Assembly (NCBI GenBank): GCA_948946035.1
Contig: CARBKU010000020.1
Span: forward strand, 1-13,098
Direction of reading: 5' to 3'
DNA: 13,098 bases
Source of the DNA: an uncultured Clostridia bacterium
GTDB taxonomy: Bacteria > Bacillota > Clostridia > TANB77 > CAG-508
Part shown: in pieces, positions 8,252 through 13,098 of the stretch
Layout of the letters: every line of letters begins with the position of its first letter
How positions within the stretch are numbered: position 1 is the stretch's first letter
Notes under the pieces: generated by a model
Told to the model about the DNA's origin: nothing
Database searches by the model: none
What the model saw: the letters and a program-made list of their open reading frames with translations, nothing else
Made by a program: the position numbers and the translations under genes

Positions 8252-8543
8252 TTATTTTTTGAGAGGTTTGGTCGCATTGTTTTTATCTCTTTTTTGTTGA
8301 TACCAACTTATAATCGCTGATATTTCGGCAACTTTAGTCTTTCCGATAGTTTTCGCTAGGAAACGACTGTTCGTTAAATATGTCCTGTGCAATTTTTAAT
8401 GAGCAGTTTCTTATTTGGGCAAATTCCTTTATTCCGATGAATTTAATCATGTTCGACTTGTCCTCAAGCTGTTTCATTTTCTCAAGTAACTCATCTACTT
8501 TTCTTATGTTTTCCTCAATATTTGTGTTTACATTAACTGTCAT
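8252..8543 (-). CDS. Excisionase-like small DNA-binding protein, read through a +1 shift at CGG
   Basis: A 96-residue protein. An N-terminal coil (ENIRKVDELLEKMKQLEDKS) precedes a winged-helix/MerR-like excisionase domain: FIGIKEFAQIRNCSLKIAQD (35-54) then FPSENY (61-66). The frame hits CGG at 8345 and would stop after three codons. Skipping the C gives GKTKVAEISAIISWYQQKR, the usual second half of such domains (pattern F-P-x-x-x-x-G-K-x-K-V-x-x-I-x-A-I-x-x-W). It stops at TAA 8254-8252. An in-frame ATG at 8576 exists, but CCTCCT at 8554-8559 (AGGAGG on the minus strand) favours the ATG at 8543. As first gene of the leftward operon facing the repressor, it may control excision or act as a repressor partner. 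Confidence 0.85.
8343..8345 (-). other. In-frame CGG, +1 frameshift site 4
   Basis: On the minus strand zero frame reads AAC TAT CGG AAA GAC TAA. Skipping the C gives TAT (C) GGA AAG ACT, that is Y-G-K-T, and restores the second half of the HTH domain. Confidence 0.87.
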
Positions 8544-8574
8544 TTTACTTTTACCTCCTTTTTCAAAAATTGTC

Positions 8575-8588
8575 ACTTTTGATAAGTT
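8575..8588. promoter_or_regulatory. Operator-like site O1
   Basis: Minus strand reads AACTTATCAAAAGT, sharing TTATCAAAA with the two sites on the other side of the divergent region. It sits just after the leftward -10 box. Confidence 0.5.
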
Positions 8589-8595
8589 TGGTTAA

Positions 8596-8624
8596 ATAAT
8601 ACCACCTATTTTTTTCCCAGTAAA
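8596..8624 (-). promoter_or_regulatory. Sigma-A-type promoter for the leftward operon
   Basis: On the minus strand TTTACT (8624-8619) and TATTAT (8601-8596) are 17 bases apart, about 50 bases before the excisionase-like start. One operator-like site lies just downstream of it. Confidence 0.6.
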
Positions 8625-8656
8625 ATAAATTAAGATAAAATTTTATTTTCGTTTTT

Positions 8657-8674
8657 CTTATCAAAATTGATAAG
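8657..8674. promoter_or_regulatory. Operator-like palindrome O2
   Basis: CTTATCAAAATTGATAAG: perfect 8-base arms with AA at the centre. It lies just upstream of the repressor's -35 box and is the likely binding site of the XRE-type repressor. Confidence 0.65.
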
Positions 8675-8677
8675 CAC

Positions 8678-8706
8678 TTGACATTATTTTTATCAAAACT
8701 TATAAT
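8678..8706 (+). promoter_or_regulatory. Consensus promoter of the repressor gene, overlapping operator O3
   Basis: TTGACA (8678-8683), a 17-base spacer and TATAAT (8701-8706) form a perfect sigma-A promoter. Its spacer and -10 box contain TTATCAAAACTTATAA, a near copy of O2, so autoregulation is likely. Confidence 0.85.
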
Positions 8707-8736
8707 GACAATAGCTTAACTTATAGGAGGAAAATT

Positions 8737-9516
8737 ATGGACGAAAGTTGGCTTGATTTAAGAGATGAACGTAAAAAGAAAAAAAAGTTGTTAAATGAAA
8801 AAATTGGGAAAAGACTAAAAATTCTTGCAGAAGAAAAAGCAATGACTAATGTTGAATTTGGAACAGCAATAGGATTACTTATGGATGACAAGTCAAAAGA
8901 ATCAACTGTCACTAATATTTTTAACGGAAAAAAAGAATTAGATATATTTACCTTAATTAAAATATCTAAAAAATTTGAAGTAAGTATAAACTGGCTCCTA
9001 TGTAAATTACCTTTAGAAACAAGAAATGATAAATACCTTTATCTATTTAAAAAAAAGTATTTATCTGAACAAGCTATTAATGATTTATCATCATTACTTA
9101 AAGACCACAATTTAAGTATTCTTTTGGAATATTTATTCTCTAGTAATACTTTTTTAGAATATTTGCAAAGTATGAATAACTATGCACTTGTTAATTTTAA
9201 AGAAACAGCTAAAAAACTTTCATGTGACTTTTTATCAAACAAAATAGCTATAACAAATGATGATATAGAAGAATTTAGAGAAACGGAATTATCAGAAGAA
9301 CAAAAAATACTAATTTTAGATAAAAAAAATTCTTGCAAAGAGCAAAAGGCTTTTGAAAAAGTTTTTGATTTTGAAGAAACTCTTGATGAAGGAGTACTAA
9401 AACTTTCAAAAATAGTTGAAGAACTTGCAAGAGAGTACGCAAAAGAATATACGAAAGAACAAATTTCTCTATATATAGAGAAATTTTATGACTATGATAA
9501 CAAAAAGAAAAAATAA
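8737..9516 (+). CDS. XRE-family HTH repressor, 259 aa
   Basis: Cro/CI-type helix-turn-helix protein. After a very basic start (DERKKKKKLLNEKIGKRLK), the HTH domain runs about residues 24-90: LAEEKAMTNVEFGTAIGL, TVTNIFNGKKELD and LIKISKKFEVSINWLL are its helices. The long C-terminal part is helical and charged with no peptidase (LexA/CI-type) motif seen, so induction by self-cleavage is not supported. AGGAGG at 8724-8729 supports the ATG. It is transcribed divergently from the excisionase-primase-helicase operon, with three TTATCAAAA-type sites between, the usual lysogeny-like switch of integrative elements. Confidence 0.85.
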   Translation: MDESWLDLRDERKKKKKLLNEKIGKRLKILAEEKAMTNVEFGTAIGLLMDDKSKESTVTNIFNGKKELDIFTLIKISKKFEVSINWLLCKLPLETRNDKYLYLFKKKYLSEQAINDLSSLLKDHNLSILLEYLFSSNTFLEYLQSMNNYALVNFKETAKKLSCDFLSNKIAITNDDIEEFRETELSEEQKILILDKKNSCKEQKAFEKVFDFEETLDEGVLKLSKIVEELAREYAKEYTKEQISLYIEKFYDYDNKKKK

Positions 9517-9549
9517 ATGTTATATTATTAGTAAAAACGGAGTAAATCT

Positions 9550-9906
9550 ATGAAAAAAACTAATAATGAACAAATTTTTAAAAGACTTGGACTAACTGAA
9601 AAATCAATCGAAGTATTGGAAGATTTAAAAGCTAGAGAAGATAAAGTAACTACAAACAAAAGAGCTTTTTCAAAAAGAATTGAAACTATTAACTGTTTAT
9701 TAGAAAATGAAGATAAATATGGTATTTTAGGGTATATTTCTCTGTTTTTATGGGATGAGTATAAAGGTGTATTTGAAGTATTAGAAATGAATTCAGGGAA
9801 AACACTTTGTTTTACCGCTTCTAAACTACAAAATACTTTTATGTTTGATATTGAAAAATATTTAAAGAAATTAAAAGAAGATATAAAAGATAAAAAAATT
9901 AAATAA
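9550..9906 (+). CDS. Hypothetical protein, 118 aa
   Basis: Not recognised. It is a soluble, Lys-rich protein: a helical N-terminus (FKRLGLTEKSIEVLEDLKA), a central GYISLFLWDEYKGVFEVLEM that may be beta structure, and a helical end. It starts 33 bases after the repressor stop with a weak CGGAG (9538-9542), so it is probably co-transcribed with the repressor. Its place between repressor and integrase suggests a role in element control, without direct evidence. Confidence 0.65.
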   Translation: MKKTNNEQIFKRLGLTEKSIEVLEDLKAREDKVTTNKRAFSKRIETINCLLENEDKYGILGYISLFLWDEYKGVFEVLEMNSGKTLCFTASKLQNTFMFDIEKYLKKLKEDIKDKKIK

Positions 9907-9911
9907 AAAGA

Positions 9912-9959
9912 GGGAATATTTTTTGTATAGTTATCCAGACTTGCTCAAAAAATACTCCC
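9912..9959. terminator. Hairpin after the 118-aa gene
   Basis: Arms 9912-9925 and 9946-9959 (GGGAATATTTTTTG against CAAAAAATACTCCC, 13 of 14 pairs) enclose a 20-base loop. Probably a terminator for the repressor unit, although no T tract follows it. Confidence 0.45.
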
Positions 9960-9962
9960 ACA

Positions 9963-9991
9963 TTGAAAATCAAAAAGTGATTTCCTATATT
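9963..9991 (+). promoter_or_regulatory. Possible integrase promoter
   Basis: TTGAAA (9963-9968), 17 bases, TATATT (9986-9991). The left arm of the next inverted repeat lies in the spacer, so a binding protein could block it. Confidence 0.45.
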
Positions 9992-10018
9992 TAATTATAG
10001 TATAAAAATCACTTTTTG
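9971..10018. repeat. Perfect 13-bp inverted repeat before integrase
   Basis: CAAAAAGTGATTT (9971-9983) and AAATCACTTTTTG (10006-10018) flank a 22-base AT-rich loop. A partial copy, GTGATTTTA, recurs at 10029. It could be an operator, an integrase arm-type site or an mRNA structure limiting integrase expression. Confidence 0.6.
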
Positions 10019-10039
10019 TAAATAAGGAGTGATTTTATT

Positions 10040-11233
10040 ATGGCAAGAAAAAATAAAAAGACTAAATCTGTGGGCAATGGAGAAGGCTCACTTTATCATA
10101 GTGAAACTTTAAAATGTTGGGTATTTCAATATTATGATACACAAGGCAATAGACAGACTATGAAACAGAGGAAAAAAGAAACAGTAAAAGACTTTAAGGC
10201 TAGAGTTACAAAAGTTAAAGAAGAACTAAATACAGGAACTTATATTTGTAAAAGTACAGAAACAGTAGTTACTATTGCAGAACAACATATTGAAAGTAAG
10301 CATATAGATGGTATTACAAGTGGTAGAAGCTACAAAAGGGACTTAGAAACCCTAGAACAAATAAAAAAGACTTGTTCTAATTTCTGTAATCTTCCTATTC
10401 AACAAGTAACTATAAAGCATTTAGAAGATGCAAAAGGAGAGATTAAACAATATGCAAATAGTGTTATAGACAAAATATGGAGATTACTAGGTAAATCATT
10501 TAATATTGCTTGTTCTCCCTCAAGAAAAATACTTATATATAACTTGATGCTAGACGAAAACTTAAAGAAGCCAATATCTGTGAAGAAAACACAAAAAGTA
10601 AAACCTTTGACACATAAAGAAATTGAAAAACTTAATAGGATCTTAGACAATGAAGAAAGAAACCACCCTTACAGAAATATAGTAAAAATGCAAGGCATAT
10701 CAGGCATGAGAATTGGCGAAGTATTAGCACGTTCCAAAGACGATTATAACAAAGACACACAACAATTTGACGTACATAATACTTTAACACAAGACGAACA
10801 CTATCACGTTATATTAGGAGAACATACAAAGACTTACAATAAGAAAACACAAATAGACGAAGGACAAAGGTATTTGCCATTAGATAATAACTTATTTAGT
10901 GGACTAATAGATATAATAGAAGAACAATGCGACAAAAAGATTAGAAATATTTACAACTTGTTATTCTGGGACTATGAAAAAAATACATTTATAACACCTA
11001 GTGAAGTCAATTCATGGCTAAAAAGATTAAATGCGAAATATAATATCTGTTCATTAGAAATATCTACACATAGATTAAGACATACTGCTCTAACTCATTG
11101 GAAAGAAATTGGAATTGATTTATCTGCTATACAATATTTAGCAGGACACGTTGAAGGTAGTGATATTACAGAAGGTGTCTACATTGAAACTTCATTAGAT
11201 TTTGTAAAAAAGCAAGTTGCAAAAATATCATAG
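10040..11233 (+). CDS. int: Tyrosine recombinase integrase
   Basis: Phage/ICE-type site-specific integrase of 397 aa that would insert and excise the element. The N-terminal arm-binding region (about 1-70, EGSLYHSETLKCWVFQYYD) is followed by a SAM-like core-binding domain (about 75-180) and the catalytic domain. All catalytic residues are visible: Arg224 in GISGMRIGE, Lys264 in HTKTY, His344 and Arg347 in THRLRHT, His370 in LAGH and the nucleophile Tyr381 in GVYIET. AAGGAG (10024-10029) precedes the ATG. It lies about 90 bases from the 3' end of a tRNA-Arg gene, the usual position of an integrase beside its attachment site. It contains no CGG codon. Confidence 0.93.
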   Translation: MARKNKKTKSVGNGEGSLYHSETLKCWVFQYYDTQGNRQTMKQRKKETVKDFKARVTKVKEELNTGTYICKSTETVVTIAEQHIESKHIDGITSGRSYKRDLETLEQIKKTCSNFCNLPIQQVTIKHLEDAKGEIKQYANSVIDKIWRLLGKSFNIACSPSRKILIYNLMLDENLKKPISVKKTQKVKPLTHKEIEKLNRILDNEERNHPYRNIVKMQGISGMRIGEVLARSKDDYNKDTQQFDVHNTLTQDEHYHVILGEHTKTYNKKTQIDEGQRYLPLDNNLFSGLIDIIEEQCDKKIRNIYNLLFWDYEKNTFITPSEVNSWLKRLNAKYNICSLEISTHRLRHTALTHWKEIGIDLSAIQYLAGHVEGSDITEGVYIETSLDFVKKQVAKIS

Positions 11234-11274
11234 AAATAAACCTACTGCATTACTACTGCATTATTTTAGGAATA

Positions 11275-11316
11275 TAAAAAGACTAGGAAGCTTGAAATAT
11301 AAGCATTTCTAGTCTT
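11275..11316. terminator. Hairpin terminator shared by integrase and tRNA-Arg
   Basis: AAAGACTAG...CTAGTCTTT with an inner GCTT/AAGC pair forms an interrupted stem. Read on the minus strand it ends in TTTTT and would terminate the tRNA transcript; on the plus strand it follows the integrase. Confidence 0.65.
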
Positions 11317-11324
11317 TAATTATT

Positions 11325-11401
<77 letters not shown>

Positions 11402-11415
11402 AAATGACAATAATT

Positions 11416-11444
11416 ATAATAGCATATTTTATAATTGTTGTCAA
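11416..11444 (-). promoter_or_regulatory. tRNA-Arg promoter
   Basis: Minus-strand TTGACA (11444-11439), a 17-base spacer and TATTAT (11421-11416), ending 15 bases before the tRNA. A dyad (11406-11418 with 11430-11442, one wobble) overlaps it. Confidence 0.75.
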
Positions 11445-11560
11445 TAAAAAGAGAAAAATTTAATTAAATATTGGTTACTAGATAATACTTTTACTAATAT
11501 TATTCTATGAAAATGCTGATATATAAATATTTCTTTGTATCTCGGTTCATTACATACATA

Positions 11561-11650
11561 AAAAATTCTAATGAAATATATGGAGCCTCTTTCACTTAGT
11601 CCTCGCTACGCTCGACGCGAACATTACTCCATATATTTCAAAGAATTTTT
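11561..11650. repeat. Long imperfect inverted repeat with GC-rich loop
   Basis: Arms 11561-11585 and 11627-11650 pair over about 23 bases (core TGAAATATATGGAG against CTCCATATATTTCA, plus AAAAATTCT/AGAATTTTT). The 41-base loop is strikingly GC-rich for this genome and contains TCGCTACGCTCGACGCGA, which can form its own small stem. It may be a MITE/REP-like repeat. No gene is seen in 11405-11731 apart from this and the tRNA promoter. Confidence 0.75.
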
Positions 11651-11731
11651 AAATGCATTTCAATCACATTCGATACTGCATAAATATTTATATATCAGTA
11701 TTTTAAAGATATTAAACACAAAAAAGCATTA

Positions 11732-12368
11732 TCAAGTAACAAATATTGTTAAATAAGGTAATAAATATTTTGCAAAACCCAATAATCCAAAAACAATAAA
11801 AATAATATTAGACAAAAATTCAACAATATCAGGTTTCAATTTATTACCTAAAATTTTACCAAAAACAAGGGCAATAGAGTTACTAAGCACCATACCAGCA
11901 ATAGAACCAAAAATCAAAGACAATTTATAATTAGGATATTCCAAGCCTAGTCCCAAAGAAGCAAGAAAAGTCTTATCGCCAATTTCTCCAACAACAATAC
12001 ACAAAGCAATTACAAAAATATAATTGACTTTAATATTTAAAATTTTTTCAAGAAAAGAAGATTTTGTTTTGTTAGAAGAATCTTTCTTTTTCTTAGGGAT
12101 AAAGCCAATAATGCCAAAAAGTAAAAAAGAAGCATAAGTAAAAAGTTTTAAATAAAAGTTAAAGGATTCATTCTCAAAGTTTCCTAAAGTACTACCAAAT
12201 AAAATAGCTAAGCCATGACTAAAAAAAGTACCGAATAGCAACTCCTAGTAGTATATTTTTAGCTTTATCCTTAGTAGAAAAAGAAAGTACTAATAACTGC
12301 GTTTTATCTCCTAACTCAGATAAAAAAACAAGCATAAACGAAATTATAAAAGGGTATATATACTCCAT
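11732..12368 (-). CDS. TMEM165/GDT1-family cation exporter, read through a +1 shift at CGG
   Basis: Multi-spanning membrane protein, probably a manganese (or other divalent cation) exporter of the UPF0016/GDT1 family. The first 45 codons (12368-12234) contain the first family motif, SELGDKT (17-23), in a membrane segment. CGG at 12233 then interrupts, with TAG four codons later. Skipping the C gives GVAI-G-TFFSHGLAILFGS and the rest of the protein, including the second motif GEIGDKT (127-133), to TGA 11734-11732. The total is 211 aa, a normal length. The family needs both E-x-G-D-K-T motifs, and they lie on opposite sides of the shift. A TTG at 12241 could start only the second part and has no ribosome binding site; GAGG at 12379-12376 supports the ATG at 12368. 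This gene lies outside the integrative element. Confidence 0.88.
12231..12233 (-). other. In-frame CGG, +1 frameshift site 5
   Basis: On the minus strand zero frame reads GCT ATT CGG TAC TTT TTT TAG. Skipping the C gives ATT (C) GGT ACT TTT, that is A-I-G-T-F-F, in phase with the second half of the transporter. Confidence 0.9.
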
Positions 12369-12439
12369 AACAAAACCTCATTTCAAAATCGATATTTAAC
12401 TAATAAATATTCAAAAAATGTAAATTTTATGTGAAAAAC

Positions 12440-12468
12440 TTTACTTTAAAAAAATAAAATGATAATAT
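12440..12468 (+). promoter_or_regulatory. Possible promoter of the ABC ATPase gene
   Basis: TTTACT (12440-12445), 17 bases, TAATAT (12463-12468). A weak match, placed about 40 bases before the start codon. Confidence 0.35.
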
Positions 12469-12510
12469 GATAAACAGTGAAAAAGATTAGATAAAAAGGA
12501 GGAATTTTTT

Positions 12511-13098
12511 GTGATAGAAGTCAAAAATGTTACAAAAAAGTATGGAAACGCAGTAGCCGTAGAAGATATTAGCTTTACAATCAAAGAAGGCGAAATTGTT
12601 GGACTACTTGGCCCAAATGGTGCAGGAAAAAGTACAACAATGAACATGCTAACAGGATTTATAGAGCAAACAGAAGGAGAAATAATAATAGACGGATACA
12701 ACATGCTAAAAAAACCAAAAAAAGCAAAAAAAGAAATAGGATATATGCCAGAAGGAGTGCCGTTATACACAGATTTAACAGTAAAAGAATTTGTAACATA
12801 TATGGCAGAAATAAAAAAAGTTGACCAAAAAATAAGAAAAGAAAAAGTAGAAGAAATAATAGAGCAAACAGGACTTAAAGAAGTAGAAAAGAAATTAACA
12901 AAAAATCTATCAAGAGGATACAAACAAAGAGTAAGTATGGCAGGAAGCTTAGTAGGAGAACCAAAAATACTAATATTAGATGAACCAACAGTAGGGTTAG
13001 ACCCAAAACAAATTACAGAAATAAGAAATTTAATAAAAGAACTTGGAAAAACACATACAGTAATATTAAGTTCACACATATTATCAGAAGTAAGTCAA
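12511..13098 (+). CDS. ABC transporter ATP-binding protein, 3' end outside window
   Basis: Nucleotide-binding subunit of an ABC-2-type exporter (the CcmA/GldA-like group), which drives a separate membrane subunit probably encoded further right. Visible motifs in order: the A-loop Tyr of TKKYG, Walker A GPNGAGKS (about 38-45), Q-loop region replaced by YMPEGVPLY (Glu where Gln is usual, common in this group), signature LSRGYKQRVS, Walker B ILILDEPTVGLDP and the H-loop SSHILSE. AAGGAGG (12497-12503) lies 7 bases before GTG 12511, which I take as the start. The frame stays open to the last base. It is divergent from the GDT1 gene. Confidence 0.93.
   Translation, partial: MIEVKNVTKKYGNAVAVEDISFTIKEGEIVGLLGPNGAGKSTTMNMLTGFIEQTEGEIIIDGYNMLKKPKKAKKEIGYMPEGVPLYTDLTVKEFVTYMAEIKKVDQKIRKEKVEEIIEQTGLKEVEKKLTKNLSRGYKQRVSMAGSLVGEPKILILDEPTVGLDPKQITEIRNLIKELGKTHTVILSSHILSEVSQ

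Noticed and set aside
11571..11756. Plus-strand ORF of 61 codons
   Set aside because: It runs across both arms and the loop of the inverted repeat and has no ribosome binding site. The open frame is a by-product of the repeat.
12441..13079. Minus-strand ORF of 212 codons
   Set aside because: It is the antisense shadow of the ABC ATPase, whose Walker A, signature and Walker B motifs are unmistakable on the plus strand.

Overview
The window is AT-rich DNA from a low-GC Firmicute (clostridial type). A class B sortase, consensus sigma-A promoters, strong AGGAGG ribosome binding sites and an AGA-dominated arginine usage all point that way. TGA ends several genes (1441, 11732), so it is an ordinary stop here. 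The species cannot be named from the sequence.

Most of the window (about 1-11325) looks like the right-hand part of an integrative element in the 3' end of a tRNA-Arg(UCU) gene. From left to right it holds a sortase B (5' end cut by the window) and a plus-strand cargo/transfer-type block: an unknown protein, a DEDDh-exonuclease-like protein that has lost catalytic residues, a metallo-beta-lactamase-fold nuclease, an unknown protein, a DUF3560 protein and a DUF6809-like protein. A 515-base intergenic stretch packed with hairpins follows. Then comes a minus-strand replication block: an excisionase-like small protein, a primase with zinc ribbon and a P4/D5-type SF3 helicase. An XRE-type repressor is transcribed divergently from this block, with three matching operator-like sites between them. 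A small unknown gene and a tyrosine integrase end the element beside the tRNA.

Beyond the tRNA is probable host chromosome: a long imperfect inverted repeat with an unusually GC-rich loop, a TMEM165/GDT1-family cation exporter on the minus strand, and an ABC-transporter ATPase running off the right edge.

The main discovery is a window-wide decoding anomaly. About 3,650 codons of real genes contain exactly five in-frame CGG codons. At every one of them the protein continues only if the ribosome moves +1, skipping the C and reading the next three bases, GGA or GGT, as glycine. The sites are in the MBL nuclease (2673 and 3310), the SF3 helicase (6267, minus), the excisionase-like protein (8345, minus) and the chromosomal GDT1 exporter (12233, minus). 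Roughly twenty CGG trinucleotides in other frames of the same genes show no disruption. CGA, CGT, AGA and AGG are used normally as arginine. This fits CGG being an unassigned codon resolved by efficient +1 frameshifting, or CGGN quadruplet decoding as Gly, in both host and element genes. I therefore annotate these genes as complete reading units and not as pseudogenes. A systematic sequencing artefact is the main rival explanation.
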